DNA of 64,000 nucleotides from CAYSGL01 sp964520985 (GTDB taxonomy: Bacteria > Pseudomonadota > Alphaproteobacteria > Micavibrionales > Micavibrionaceae), in assembly GCA_964520985.1 (NCBI GenBank), contig CAZFPB010000002.1, positions 248,001 to 312,000 on the forward strand, in the 5' to 3' direction. Both the position numbers and the translations under genes were made by a program. Of this stretch, positions 1 to 7,517 are shown piece by piece. How positions within the stretch are numbered: the stretch's first letter is position 1; every line of letters begins with the position of its first letter. The notes under the pieces were generated by a model. The model had not been told where the DNA came from, made no database searches, and saw only the letters and a list, made by a program, of their open reading frames with translations.

Positions 1-87
1 ATTTCTAAACAAAGCTGTCCTGAATGGAAAGACAACATCGAAAACGAATATGGACAGCTCGATGTTGATGAGGACGAAGACGAATAA
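1..87 (+). CDS. 3' end of an unknown acidic-tailed protein (partial)
   Basis: An open frame enters from the left edge and ends at a TAA at 85-87. The 28 visible residues finish in a run of Asp and Glu (VDEDEDE). Such acidic tails are common on small phage proteins and do not identify a family. The start lies outside the window. Confidence 0.6.
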   Translation: MSKQSCPEWKDNIENEYGQLDVDEDEDE

Positions 88-90
88 CTG

Positions 91-119
91 TTGATGATAC
101 CATCCGGTTATCGTAAGAT
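91..119 (+). promoter_or_regulatory. weak early-type promoter
   Basis: TTGATG, 17 bp, TAAGAT, just after the stop of the partial gene. It is a poorer match than the other early promoters. The 230 bases between the partial gene and 319 hold no convincing gene; an 18-codon frame from 118 has no SD. Confidence 0.35.
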
Positions 120-255
120 GTCATCACCCAGCAAACTGTCGGTGGATTACTGGGAAACACCTGGGGCACAATAAACGAGTTGTGATTGTTAGGTTGGATA
201 AGTTTCGTGCCTTGTTTGACCAATCGATGATCACTAAACCGTCATAACCTTTTTG

Positions 256-284
256 TTGATCTGGTTGTGTAGATATGGGATTAT
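256..284 (+). promoter_or_regulatory. early promoter for gene 319-591
   Basis: TTGATC, 17 bp, GATTAT preceded by TGG (extended -10). It fits the TTGACC/TGGGATA pattern repeated before many genes in this window. Confidence 0.55.
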
Positions 285-318
285 GTCTTCACAGTCAAAC
301 AACAAAGGAATACTCGCC

Positions 319-591
319 ATGGCACTCGATCTTGCTATCACCGAAGTGCAAACACAACACAAGAAACACAATTACGTGATCCATCGTGCCTCTGGTGATA
401 AACAGTGGCAAGCGTTCAGGTGGCCTGTTGATCATGTTCGCATTCCCCCTTATACGGAATCGTTGACCAAAGACGGCAAGTGGGTTGGCATCATCACTCC
501 TTCTTATGCAGCAGCCAGCCAAGACAAACAGATCAAACTGTTTGATACAGCAGGTGAAGCTGCCAAATGGATTGAGGCGCACGACGAATAA
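319..591 (+). CDS. hypothetical early protein, 90 aa
   Basis: Family not recognised. An upstream in-frame ATG at 283 overlaps the -10 element, so ATG 319, after an AAGGA SD, is the likely start. The protein is soluble and rich in Lys, His and Trp, with a C-terminal sequence ending AAKWIEAHDE. It stands alone between two early promoters, typical of a monocistronic accessory early gene of a T4-type phage. Confidence 0.6.
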   Translation: MALDLAITEVQTQHKKHNYVIHRASGDKQWQAFRWPVDHVRIPPYTESLTKDGKWVGIITPSYAAASQDKQIKLFDTAGEAAKWIEAHDE

Positions 592-594
592 ATG

Positions 595-623
595 TTGACC
601 TAATCAGAGACATTATGGATGAT
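595..623 (+). promoter_or_regulatory. early promoter
   Basis: TTGACC, 17 bp, GATGAT preceded by TATG. A short TCTC/GAGA pairing (625-628 with 643-646) lies in the leader. Confidence 0.6.
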
Positions 624-654
624 GTCTCTAATGAACAACAACGAGATTGATGCC

Positions 655-1032
655 ATGAACCACAATGTTCAACTGCTGCAAATGGTCGTAGGTTGTGTTG
701 TTACCAACTTCCTCACCAACAAACCTGTTGCAGTGTTCTCTCGTCAAATGTTCGGTTCGAAACAAAAGATGTACGAAGTCGCCAAAGACTTGTACTTCGG
801 CACAGAAAAGACTCCCCATCTTCGTTGCCATTTGCATCGACTGCTTCCGCCGATGCTGAGCGACAAATGCGATCGTGCTGTTCGACTGCAAGCATTTCAA
901 GATATATTCAAATATGATAAGTTAGAGTTGAATGTAAACTTCGACGAGAACTCGTTGTGGCTTGACATCTACTGTGATCCATTGGTGACTGTGTACAAGA
1001 AAGCAGTCGACACTTTCGAGGCTGTATCATGA
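655..1032 (+). CDS. hypothetical early protein, 125 aa
   Basis: Not recognised. ATG 655 is preferred over in-frame ATGs at 619 and beyond because those overlap the -10 and transcription start. Mixed alpha/beta composition, no membrane segment. It heads a three-gene run: the next gene starts at 1029 inside its stop (ATGA overlap) and a third overlaps at 1294, which suggests translational coupling. Confidence 0.6.
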   Translation: MNHNVQLLQMVVGCVVTNFLTNKPVAVFSRQMFGSKQKMYEVAKDLYFGTEKTPHLRCHLHRLLPPMLSDKCDRAVRLQAFQDIFKYDKLELNVNFDENSLWLDIYCDPLVTVYKKAVDTFEAVS

Positions 1033-1316
1033 AACTTCATATCGAATACGTCACCGATACAATACTGATTGCTATGATTGAAGCCTTCATCCGCCAAGGT
1101 TTCGAGGTGTCAATGATCGACACCAGATACCACAAGTATCCTCAATATCGGATCGAAGGCAAGGTGGAACTGGAGCCTGCAGGCAAGCATTACAAAATGC
1201 GAATAGGTGACAGGCGTCACTATGTGATGGATATCGCGTCCATGGTACGCAACGAATCGTTGCTGATCAGTCTGAACCAATTGAGCGAGTACAATGGACC
1301 TTCACTTTCATCATAA
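1029..1316 (+). CDS. hypothetical protein, 95 aa
   Basis: Not recognised. The start overlaps the upstream stop. The mid-part (residues about 36-75) has alternating hydrophobic/charged residues suggesting a small beta-rich domain. Second gene of the operon driven from the promoter at 595. Confidence 0.55.
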   Translation: MKLHIEYVTDTILIAMIEAFIRQGFEVSMIDTRYHKYPQYRIEGKVELEPAGKHYKMRIGDRRHYVMDIASMVRNESLLISLNQLSEYNGPSLSS

Positions 1317-1671
1317 CGAGAGCGTTGGAGACTTTCCAGCGCTTGCGTATAGCTACCTGCAAAAGGTTCTCCTTGCCATAGACATATTCTTTGGCAAAGA
1401 TGTCGTCAAAGCAAAGTATGGCTTTGGGCGATACGATAAGTGGACACTATTCCTCAGGCATGGTGTGATGCGTGCTCCATACAACGTGACGATCATGCAA
1501 GTGGTGGCACAGTTGCAAACCATGCTCAGCAACTCAAAGCTCGAATGCATTGCCACGTGCATAACACCACGACAATACATGATTGTTTCTCGATTCATTG
1601 TCCTTGAGGTCATTCAGGGAGACAACGCGGTTGAGGTCAAGTTCGGCAACAAGCAGGCTGTTAACTGTTGA
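1294..1671 (+). CDS. hypothetical protein, 125 aa
   Basis: Not recognised. It overlaps the previous gene by 23 bases in another frame. It contains several Cys, Met and basic residues, with no clear motif. Last gene of the operon; the next promoter overlaps its stop codon. Confidence 0.55.
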   Translation: MDLHFHHNESVGDFPALAYSYLQKVLLAIDIFFGKDVVKAKYGFGRYDKWTLFLRHGVMRAPYNVTIMQVVAQLQTMLSNSKLECIATCITPRQYMIVSRFIVLEVIQGDNAVEVKFGNKQAVNC

Positions 1672-1696
1672 CACATGGTACATCATATGGGATGGT
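1668..1696 (+). promoter_or_regulatory. early promoter
   Basis: TTGACA, 17 bp, GATGGT with TATGG just before. An inverted pair CATATGG (1684-1690) and CCATATG (1720-1726) links the promoter with the start codon of the next gene. Confidence 0.65.
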
Positions 1697-1723
1697 GTTT
1701 GAATAATAACAAGGAGACTCCAT

Positions 1724-1957
1724 ATGAAATTACAGTATGTTCAACTTAGCAGACGATATCCAACCATTGCTGAAATGCGTGCAGCCATTGATGTTGATAC
1801 GTTTGATCAAGCTCTGATTCAAACCTATTTTAAAGCAGGATACACCCCACCAGAACAAGAATTGTTTGATGTTAAAGATGGGTGGACAGAAAAACCTCAA
1901 TTCTTTATTAACAGTAGTAGCGATGACATGTTGGAATACTTCTTCAAGGTCAGCTAA
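1724..1957 (+). CDS. hypothetical early protein, 77 aa
   Basis: Not recognised. ATG lies 7 bases after AAGGAG, a strong SD. Acidic, with aromatic residues near the C-terminus (MLEYFFKVS). Monocistronic between two early promoters. Confidence 0.6.
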   Translation: MKLQYVQLSRRYPTIAEMRAAIDVDTFDQALIQTYFKAGYTPPEQELFDVKDGWTEKPQFFINSSSDDMLEYFFKVS

Positions 1958-1960
1958 CTG

Positions 1961-1989
1961 TTGACCTTTTGGCCATCATTTGGGATAGT
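1961..1989 (+). promoter_or_regulatory. early promoter
   Basis: TTGACC, 17 bp, GATAGT with TTTGG before the -10. Followed directly by a stem-loop carrying the SD. Confidence 0.7.
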
Positions 1990-1992
1990 TTC

Positions 1993-2019
1993 CATATTCA
2001 AGTAATTAAGGCGAATATG
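1993..2019 (+). promoter_or_regulatory. leader stem-loop with SD in loop
   Basis: CATATTC (1993-1999) pairs perfectly with GAATATG (2013-2019). The 13-nt loop contains AAGG and the 3' arm contains the ATG at 2017. PeSL-like arrangement. Confidence 0.55.
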
Positions 2020-2247
2020 ATGAAAACGCTGACCCGAAAACAACTCGAGAATGTGTTTGACCAATTCCTCGATCGGTTGGTTCACGAACTTGGTAATGAT
2101 CGTGAAGCCATGTACCAATATCACCTAAAGCGACTCGAAGGTTTAACAGTTGAGCAAGCACTTCGTAAAATGCCAAGAGGACCTAAGGGCAGATGGAATA
2201 ATTTGATGGTGGATACCAGAGCTGAATTGCGTGCCCTTAGCTGTTGA
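2017..2247 (+). CDS. hypothetical early protein, 76 aa
   Basis: Not recognised. Mostly helical and basic; residues about 5-35 form an amphipathic helix. Two adjacent ATGs (2017, 2020) follow AAGG; the first is inside the leader stem. It has a Lys/Arg-rich C-terminal half (RKMPRGPKGRW), compatible with nucleic-acid or protein binding but not diagnostic. Confidence 0.55.
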   Translation: MMKTLTRKQLENVFDQFLDRLVHELGNDREAMYQYHLKRLEGLTVEQALRKMPRGPKGRWNNLMVDTRAELRALSC

Positions 2248-2272
2248 CCTTTTGGTCATTGTTTGGGATCAT
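2244..2272 (+). promoter_or_regulatory. early promoter
   Basis: TTGACC, 17 bp, GATCAT with TTTGG before the -10. It overlaps the stop of the preceding gene. Confidence 0.65.
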
Positions 2273-2274
2273 GT

Positions 2275-2297
2275 CTCCAATGAATGATGAATTGGAG
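2275..2297 (+). promoter_or_regulatory. leader stem-loop with SD in 3' arm
   Basis: CTCCAAT (2275-2281) pairs with ATTGGAG (2291-2297) around a 9-nt loop. The GGAG of the 3' arm is the SD for the ATG at 2308. Confidence 0.6.
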
Positions 2298-2307
2298 TTG
2301 ATGTGCC

Positions 2308-3075
2308 ATGAAAGTTACCGCAGAAATCCAAAAACGAGTTGAACAAAAGCTGAAACAAGGGCTTGACATTGCCAACAAGAAGTACAAGCTCAACATGCAA
2401 ATGCCTACGATCAACTACAATCTGAGAGGGACGACTGCAGGCAAGGCGTGGGGTGGTGCTAAGTATCTGATTCAATTCAACCCCACGTTGCTGATGGAAA
2501 ATGTTGACGACTTCATCAAACGCACTGTTCCTCATGAACTGGCACACTTGATTCACTTTCGTGTTCACCCCGAAGATGTGCGGCGGATGTTCAAAGGCGA
2601 CAAGCGTGACATTCATGGAGCGAATTGGCAACGGATCATGATCGAGCTTGGTGGTGATCCTTCTCGCTGCCACTCGTACGACATCACCAACGTTCAAAGT
2701 CGCAAAGCAGGAACTGTTGAGTACACTTGCAGTTGCAACAAAACGTTTCACCTTGGCGCAAAGCGTCATCAACGTCATCAGATCAACCCTTGCATCTACT
2801 GTCGTTCATGCAAACAGTACTTGGTGCTTGCAGATACACAGAAAATGGCTGCTCAGCCGTCTAAGCCTGCCGCTAAGGTGTCCCAAACAACTGACACCAC
2901 CAAAGTGTACGAATCGAAAAGTGCACATTGTTGGGCGCTGTTCATCAAGTATAGCAACAAGGAAACTCCTGCTGAACTCAAGCAACGGTTCATTAATGAA
3001 GCAGGATGCACTCCTGCTGGGGCACAAACGTATCTGTCGAACTGTAAACGAGCTTTCATCAACGGCAAACGTTGA
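2308..3075 (+). CDS. SprT-like zinc metalloprotease with C-terminal shared module
   Basis: Residues 70-95 contain the HExxH zinc-protease signature (HELAH, residues 76-80), followed by a later His-Gly-x-x-W (HGANW) typical of SprT/Spartan folds. A Cys-rich zinc ribbon follows (CSC about 145, CIYCRSC about 168). SprT-like domains bind DNA and cleave proteins, as Spartan does for DNA-protein crosslinks; the phage substrate is unknown. After a Pro/Lys linker, residues 205-255 form an extra C-terminal module (KSAHCWALF ... AQTYLSNCK) also found in the proteins at 7518, 25001, 30243 and 32112. A second SprT-like gene lies at 24233 on the other strand. Confidence 0.8.
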   Translation: MKVTAEIQKRVEQKLKQGLDIANKKYKLNMQMPTINYNLRGTTAGKAWGGAKYLIQFNPTLLMENVDDFIKRTVPHELAHLIHFRVHPEDVRRMFKGDKRDIHGANWQRIMIELGGDPSRCHSYDITNVQSRKAGTVEYTCSCNKTFHLGAKRHQRHQINPCIYCRSCKQYLVLADTQKMAAQPSKPAAKVSQTTDTTKVYESKSAHCWALFIKYSNKETPAELKQRFINEAGCTPAGAQTYLSNCKRAFINGKR

Positions 3076-3100
3076 CCTACAATGAGAGATCAGGGATGAT
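3072..3100 (+). promoter_or_regulatory. early promoter with palindromic -10 region
   Basis: TTGACC, 17 bp, GATGAT. GAGATC (3086-3091) and GATCTC (3098-3103) are inverted around AGGGAT and overlap the -10. Confidence 0.6.
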
Positions 3101-3126
3101 CTCTTCAATGGTTAGGAGAACACATC

Positions 3127-3627
3127 ATGACGACTGTTCAGTTCTACAAAGAGGAAGGCACTCGTAACCCCACGAAAGCTGAAATGGAACAGCTTCAAGA
3201 GATCAGTGGGATCCTTCGTCAATCGTTTGGTGTGTCTCCATACCATGAGACTGGTAAACATTGGGTAGAGTTTGAGGAAGAACACAACTGGAATTGGTTG
3301 GCACCACTCGACAGGCATCGCAACAATGTAACCAGCGATGCTGCCACCGCCCTCAATCAACGGAACATCGACACAACTCTCGAAATGACTGGCAATGTTC
3401 TGTGGCTGTTCGCCAAAAACATTGCGTTGCAAATAATGCCATACAAGATGAGTCGCAGCACCAGCATGACTATGGTTCGCTTTCGCATGAAGGATGAGGC
3501 GGAAGCGCTGATCAACAATTGGAATCGACAAATCGATCGTCAACACAACCTTCGTGAAAGTGCACTGTCCAAGCTGACCCAAGAAGAACGGGAAGCACTA
3601 GGCTTCAAAGATTGGAATCCCAGTTGA
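3127..3627 (+). CDS. hypothetical early protein, 166 aa, paralogue of next gene
   Basis: Not recognised. The C-terminus LTQEEREALGFKDW is matched by LTQEERNAIGFGDW in the next gene, and both contain W/H-rich middle parts with a Q-x-x-x-N-x-x-x-R helix before the tail. The two are therefore diverged duplicates, and their promoters are duplicated as well. Soluble; SD AGGAG precedes the ATG. Confidence 0.65.
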   Translation: MTTVQFYKEEGTRNPTKAEMEQLQEISGILRQSFGVSPYHETGKHWVEFEEEHNWNWLAPLDRHRNNVTSDAATALNQRNIDTTLEMTGNVLWLFAKNIALQIMPYKMSRSTSMTMVRFRMKDEAEALINNWNRQIDRQHNLRESALSKLTQEEREALGFKDWNPS

Positions 3628-3652
3628 CCAAGTCGGAATGATCAGGGATGAT
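3624..3652 (+). promoter_or_regulatory. early promoter with palindromic -10 region
   Basis: TTGACC, 17 bp, GATGAT. AATGATC (3637-3643) and GATCATT (3650-3656) flank AGGGAT. The same ATCAGGGATGATC core occurs in the promoter at 3072. Confidence 0.6.
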
Positions 3653-3679
3653 CATTTCCATATTCCAGAGGATTGCGTG

Positions 3680-4231
3680 ATGACCGTTAACTTCTACTCC
3701 ACCAATACTGCAATCGCATCGACCGTTGTCGAACGAGAAGCATTGGAAGCTGCTTACAACGTCATCCGCGATCATTATTACACCACCAAGATTCCAACCG
3801 AATGGGCACGGTCGAGCACTGAATGGTTTGATCAAATGCACAACGGCCAAATGAACACTCCGTGGATCAACATTCACGGACACGTGTGGAGTCCTAAAGA
3901 ATTTGCCGACGTCATGGTGGACAACTATATCGCAGCCAAGTTCACGGTCAATGCTGGTGTGATTGGCAACACCCATTGGATTAAAGTCAATCAACACGTA
4001 ATTATCGAAATCGTACCTCCTGTCGTCAAAGCTGACGTCGATAATAATCGTTATCAGTTGCGGTTCCACCAACACAAAGTTGGCTTGGATCTGATGCGAC
4101 AACAGCAAGCACAACTGAACGGCATCAACATCGAAGCACGCGATCGCGTCCTCGCCAAACTAACACAAGAAGAACGCAATGCAATCGGATTCGGCGATTG
4201 GGTTCATCCAATTGTTGACCTTAACGGTTAA
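3680..4231 (+). CDS. hypothetical early protein, 183 aa, paralogue of preceding gene
   Basis: Not recognised. It shares the LTQEER-x-A-x-GF-x-DW tail and overall plan with the gene at 3127. The start was moved from an in-frame ATG at 3638 (inside the promoter) to ATG 3680, preceded by AGAGG. Mixed alpha/beta with a Val-rich central sheet (residues about 90-125). Confidence 0.65.
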   Translation: MTVNFYSTNTAIASTVVEREALEAAYNVIRDHYYTTKIPTEWARSSTEWFDQMHNGQMNTPWINIHGHVWSPKEFADVMVDNYIAAKFTVNAGVIGNTHWIKVNQHVIIEIVPPVVKADVDNNRYQLRFHQHKVGLDLMRQQQAQLNGINIEARDRVLAKLTQEERNAIGFGDWVHPIVDLNG

Positions 4232-4242
4232 TATGGGATAAT
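4215..4242 (+). promoter_or_regulatory. early promoter
   Basis: TTGACC, 16 bp, GATAAT with TATGG before it. One of the closest matches to the early consensus in this window. Confidence 0.7.
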
Positions 4243-4266
4243 GATCTCAACAACAAGAGGATCATT
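4240..4266 (+). promoter_or_regulatory. leader stem-loop with SD in loop
   Basis: AATGATC (4240-4246) pairs with GATCATT (4260-4266). The 13-nt loop ends in AGAG, giving AGAGG just upstream of ATG 4270. Confidence 0.55.
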
Positions 4267-4269
4267 GCC

Positions 4270-4605
4270 ATGAAAATACTACATCTCGATTGGGATCTGT
4301 TTCTCGATGACGACAACAGCCGCCAGCAACACTTCGACATTACGTTCAAAGCTGACCCCGTTGCAATCAAGGCTGCATATGACCTCCACCAGTATGGTCA
4401 CGTTGCAGATGTGGATACGGATGACCTCAACGATGCATTCAGGCTGACCAATCACATCGATGGCAATTGGTGTGAAAATGAAGAAGTGCAATACGTAATC
4501 GGTCCCAATGTTCGCAGCACCAGCGTAGGTGACATCCTGATCGACAAAGACGACAACGCTTGGGCTGTTGCTCGAGTTGGGTTCGCCCCACTCAAACTGA
4601 AATAA
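4270..4605 (+). CDS. hypothetical acidic early protein, 111 aa
   Basis: Not recognised. Strongly acidic (Asp clusters near residues 10-16 and 45-56), a composition seen in DNA-mimic inhibitors, but no specific family is visible and the resemblance is only compositional. Single gene under its own promoter and leader hairpin. Confidence 0.6.
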   Translation: MKILHLDWDLFLDDDNSRQQHFDITFKADPVAIKAAYDLHQYGHVADVDTDDLNDAFRLTNHIDGNWCENEEVQYVIGPNVRSTSVGDILIDKDDNAWAVARVGFAPLKLK

Positions 4606-4607
4606 GG

Positions 4608-4636
4608 TTGACCTGAACAAGGGAATGTGGGATGGT
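4608..4636 (+). promoter_or_regulatory. early promoter
   Basis: TTGACC, 17 bp, GATGGT with TGTGG before it. Confidence 0.6.
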
Positions 4637-4649
4637 GTGTTCACTGTCC

Positions 4650-4674
4650 CACATTACAGCTAACGAGGAATGTG
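4650..4674 (+). promoter_or_regulatory. leader stem-loop with SD in loop
   Basis: CACATT (4650-4655) pairs with AATGTG (4669-4674). The loop holds GAGG, upstream of ATG 4677. Confidence 0.5.
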
Positions 4675-4676
4675 TC

Positions 4677-5009
4677 ATGGGTTACAACTCTACTGTGGTC
4701 GTGATGAACGATGCACTTCATGCAATCGAAGACGATCCCCAATTCGGCAAGAAGCTCAGTCAGGCCATCATGACCGTAAGTCGTGGGAATCCCGTTGACG
4801 TGTCCGCACTCAACCACTGCAACGCCGCCACCGTGATCGAAACCCATCACGCTGATGGCACTGCACTGGTTGCTGTTGGCCAGAACTACGGCCACAACCT
4901 TGGCATCTTGTATCCGTATGGCGAGGAAGAGTTGGATGTGCGTGTCCTCAAAGCACTCGCCGACAAGCTGGGATACTACGTCTCCAAAAAGCCACAACGC
5001 AAAGGCTGA
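4677..5009 (+). CDS. hypothetical early protein, 110 aa
   Basis: Not recognised. ATG 4677 is chosen over an in-frame ATG at 4632 that lies in the -10. Central residues are Ala/Gly/Val-rich with a predicted alpha/beta fold. The next gene starts 4 bases after its stop, so the two are probably co-transcribed. Confidence 0.55.
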   Translation: MGYNSTVVVMNDALHAIEDDPQFGKKLSQAIMTVSRGNPVDVSALNHCNAATVIETHHADGTALVAVGQNYGHNLGILYPYGEEELDVRVLKALADKLGYYVSKKPQRKG

Positions 5010-5013
5010 TGAC

Positions 5014-5388
5014 ATGAACAGCCAACTGTCGTTCTCAGTGATCAGCCCAACGCCTCAACTACATCACATGGAACAGCACAAAAAGCTGCATGAGTTGATG
5101 GCACAGAAGCTTCACCTCCGTGAGGACACCTATTCGAACGGAACCAGTGACAACAGTTGGCGATTCAACAAAGGGTACACTGGCCAGTGGATAGCACCTC
5201 GAGCATTCACTGCACCAACTGTACGCAATCTGATATGCAAAGTGTTACGCGAAAACAACATAGAACACCTAGCATCCCAAGGCAATAGCATGTGGGAACA
5301 AACGATCATCATCGGCGATATCAAGCTCGATATCGTGTCACAACTGGATGATCCACTGACAACTCTGGTCAACGTAATAGCGATATAG
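5014..5388 (+). CDS. hypothetical protein, 124 aa, paralogue of the gene at 5464
   Basis: Not recognised. Compared with the next gene it shares the order: a Leu-rich N-terminal helix, GQW-x-AP about residue 60, a helix ending in VLRENN, then a beta-strand segment ending in DI. This pattern marks a tandem duplication. Starts at ATG 5014; no promoter between it and the previous gene. Confidence 0.55.
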   Translation: MNSQLSFSVISPTPQLHHMEQHKKLHELMAQKLHLREDTYSNGTSDNSWRFNKGYTGQWIAPRAFTAPTVRNLICKVLRENNIEHLASQGNSMWEQTIIIGDIKLDIVSQLDDPLTTLVNVIAI

Positions 5389-5406
5389 TAGGTCGACCCT
5401 CCCCCG

Positions 5407-5435
5407 TTGACCTCGGCAGGGATATGTGGGATAAT
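5407..5435 (+). promoter_or_regulatory. early promoter
   Basis: TTGACC, 17 bp, GATAAT with TGTGG before it. No clear leader hairpin here. Confidence 0.65.
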
Positions 5436-5463
5436 CGTTATCCCAATTGACGGAGCTACGTTT

Positions 5464-5826
5464 ATGCTTAAACCGATGTTCTTCAATCTGCCACATTGTC
5501 CAGAACAGGAACAACAGTTAGCTCAACTACATCAGGTGCTAACAGCAAAACTGAACCCTTTGGTTGGTATCCACAAGACTGATCGATGGTGTGATAAGAT
5601 CAATCAGGGACAATGGGATGCACCATATATGATGATGCCTCACAAAGTGCGTGACATTCTATGTCAAGTGCTTGTGGAGAACAACGTCAGTTACCAAATC
5701 ATTGATCGCACACGATTCAGTCACACAATCGTTGTGGATCAAGTAATGATGGATATCGCCAAGGATGTCGCTTTTCCAGGACGCGTATCCGTTAAGTTCA
5801 TGGCGACAGATCCACGGTTGACCTAA
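5464..5826 (+). CDS. hypothetical early protein, 120 aa, paralogue of the gene at 5014
   Basis: Not recognised. ATG 5464 follows GGAG. Shared features with its neighbour are GQWDAPY, VLVENN and the terminal V-x-MDIA strand. No membrane segment. A fresh promoter overlaps the stop codon, so it is transcribed alone. Confidence 0.6.
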   Translation: MLKPMFFNLPHCPEQEQQLAQLHQVLTAKLNPLVGIHKTDRWCDKINQGQWDAPYMMMPHKVRDILCQVLVENNVSYQIIDRTRFSHTIVVDQVMMDIAKDVAFPGRVSVKFMATDPRLT

Positions 5827-5846
5827 TTGGTGACATATGGGATAGT
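5818..5846 (+). promoter_or_regulatory. early promoter
   Basis: TTGACC, 17 bp, GATAGT with TATGG before it. Confidence 0.7.
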
Positions 5847-5872
5847 GGTTCCAAGTTAAGCGCTTGGAGCCA
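5846..5872 (+). promoter_or_regulatory. 10-bp leader stem-loop with SD in 3' arm
   Basis: TGGTTCCAAG (5846-5855) pairs with CTTGGAGCCA (5863-5872), one G:U pair, loop of 7. GGAG in the 3' arm is the SD for ATG 5878. Confidence 0.65.
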
Positions 5873-5877
5873 TTGCC

Positions 5878-6222
5878 ATGACTTCTTATCACGATCTCAA
5901 GACCAAGAAAGCACGAATCGAATACATCAAGCATCAGATCGAGACCAACGATAAGTGGCTGCTCAAAGGTCTGATTGCAATATACGATCGGCAGACTGCT
6001 GATGAGAAGACGATGAAGGCTACTATCGAATTCAACGGTGTTGGGTTCAATGGAGTCGATAGCGAGATCCTTTCCTCATTCGCTCAATTCTACAAGCGTG
6101 CACACTTCTTGACCGATGCACAACTGCGGATTGCTCGCAAGAAGATGGTTAAGTATGCAAAACAGCTTGACCAAATTGCACAGAGCAAGGGACAGTCACC
6201 TCAACGAGATCTTATGGGTTGA
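5878..6222 (+). CDS. hypothetical early protein, 114 aa
   Basis: Not recognised. Highly helical, basic and Lys-rich; the C-terminal 40 residues are a long charged helix. First gene of a short operon with the GTG-start gene at 6232 and the membrane gene at 6714. Confidence 0.6.
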   Translation: MTSYHDLKTKKARIEYIKHQIETNDKWLLKGLIAIYDRQTADEKTMKATIEFNGVGFNGVDSEILSSFAQFYKRAHFLTDAQLRIARKKMVKYAKQLDQIAQSKGQSPQRDLMG

Positions 6223-6231
6223 GGTATCAAC

Positions 6232-6717
6232 GTGAAAGCAACCAGACTGTCAATCGAAAACCTTTCCAAGGCTACGTCAAAAGACGTATTCGAACACATC
6301 GTCAAGCATCTGTTCACTCAGAAGGAACAGAGCAAGTTAGATGGGGATAAGTGTAGGTACAGAATCGAGAGTGAAGGCAAGCTGAGACGGTGTGCAGCAG
6401 GTTGCCTGATTCCCAAGCGCAAGTATCAAGATCAAATGGAATACCAGAGCTGGTCTGAACTGGTTGAGATGGGGCTGGTTCCTCATTACCATCAAACGTT
6501 GATCCTGGCGATGCAACAAGTGCATGATGGTGACTATGGTTCGCCGAGGATGGCTACGTGGGGAGGCCATGGTGCGTACGATCGCCATCTTGTTCAATTG
6601 CGTACTGATCAACCGTATCGCCTCAAGTATTGGTTCGATTCCTGTAAGGAAGTCGCCAAGCAATATGGTATTCGCTCGCGGATCCTTGACCAGTACAAGC
6701 CATTGGTACAGCCATGA
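6232..6717 (+). CDS. hypothetical protein, 161 aa, paralogue of the gene at 6990
   Basis: Starts with GTG 8 bases after GAGG. It shares with the gene at 6990 an N-terminal F-x-HIV-x-HLFTQ segment and a central RCAAGCLIPKR motif, plus a C-terminal W-x-x-x-CK-x-VAK-x-Y helix. The CAAGC motif recalls small phage proteins with conserved C-x-x-G-C signatures, but no function is assignable. The stop overlaps the next start. Confidence 0.65.
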   Translation: MKATRLSIENLSKATSKDVFEHIVKHLFTQKEQSKLDGDKCRYRIESEGKLRRCAAGCLIPKRKYQDQMEYQSWSELVEMGLVPHYHQTLILAMQQVHDGDYGSPRMATWGGHGAYDRHLVQLRTDQPYRLKYWFDSCKEVAKQYGIRSRILDQYKPLVQP

Positions 6718-6929
6718 AAGACTTCCTTGAATGGATTGCAGCAGGGATTGTTATCATGTTCCTGCTGTATTGTGTTCCACCAATTATGGCAATGATAGGC
6801 GTAGCATTCTTCTATTGGGATGCAGCGCTGTTCAATCCTGGCACCTGGACTCAAGGGTGGCGGACTGGTGTGGTTGCTTATTGGGGGTTCATAACCTTTG
6901 TGTTGTTTTGTTATATGGTCGGTATATAA
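6714..6929 (+). CDS. small membrane protein, 71 aa
   Basis: Two hydrophobic segments (residues about 8-31 and 51-70) separated by a short Trp-rich loop indicate a two-pass inner-membrane protein. The ATG overlaps the upstream TGA. Function unknown. Confidence 0.6.
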   Translation: MKDFLEWIAAGIVIMFLLYCVPPIMAMIGVAFFYWDAALFNPGTWTQGWRTGVVAYWGFITFVLFCYMVGI

Positions 6930-6933
6930 TCAG

Positions 6934-6962
6934 TTGACCCTAACCAAATAGCATGGTATGGT
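6934..6962 (+). promoter_or_regulatory. early promoter
   Basis: TTGACC, 17 bp, TATGGT. Confidence 0.65.
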
Positions 6963-6987
6963 TACTCCAACTGTTCAGGAGACCATA
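6957..6987 (+). promoter_or_regulatory. promoter-leader stem-loop with SD
   Basis: TATGGT (6957-6962) and CTCC (6965-6968) pair with GGAG (6978-6981) and ACCATA (6982-6987), with a 2-nt bulge. The 5' arm is the -10 itself; the 3' arm holds the SD for ATG 6990. Confidence 0.5.
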
Positions 6988-6989
6988 TC

Positions 6990-7466
6990 ATGTCCGCTGT
7001 AACCATTCACAATCTTGATCGCGTATCTGCTCAACAGGTGTTCGATCATATCGTTACCCATCTGTTTACTCAACGCAAGCAGTCGTACGATCCTATGCAA
7101 GGGATCTGCGTGTACCGCCATGATGTATATGGTGAAGAGGTCACGCGTTGCGCAGCTGGTTGCCTTATTCCTAAACGGTCATACCGCAAAGAGTTCGAAG
7201 GCAAGATGTGGTATGACCTGAGAAACTGGTACGATCTATCCGAAGCTCATGTCGATCTGATATCCACGATGCAATCTGTGCATGACGGTTCTCACGTGAC
7301 TGAACTGTTTGCGCCCGCGCAAGATCATGAAGCATTCCTGAAACGTACTGGGTATCTGATGTGGTACTGGTACAAAGCGTGTGGTTTGGTCGCAAAGAAG
7401 TACAAACTGTCGCCTGATATTCTGAAACAATATAAGGCACGAAAGCCCAAATACGTTGCCAAATGA
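6990..7466 (+). CDS. hypothetical early protein, 158 aa, paralogue of the gene at 6232
   Basis: Shares F-x-HIV-x-HLFTQ, RCAAGCLIPKR and the C-terminal W-x-KACG-x-VAK-x-Y helix with the gene at 6232, so the two are duplicates separated by a membrane-protein gene. Function unknown. A good SD (AGGAG) precedes the ATG. Confidence 0.65.
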   Translation: MSAVTIHNLDRVSAQQVFDHIVTHLFTQRKQSYDPMQGICVYRHDVYGEEVTRCAAGCLIPKRSYRKEFEGKMWYDLRNWYDLSEAHVDLISTMQSVHDGSHVTELFAPAQDHEAFLKRTGYLMWYWYKACGLVAKKYKLSPDILKQYKARKPKYVAK

Positions 7467-7484
7467 CCGTTGGTATGGGATAGT
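7456..7484 (+). promoter_or_regulatory. early promoter
   Basis: TTGCCA, 17 bp, GATAGT with TATGG before it. The -35 lies inside the end of the preceding gene. Confidence 0.6.
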
Positions 7485-7517
7485 GTACTCAAGTAAACAA
7501 CTCAAGGTACTGCAATC

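Noticed and set aside
118..174. 18-codon frame after the first promoter-like element
   Set aside because: Starts in the -10 region, has no SD and no distinctive sequence.
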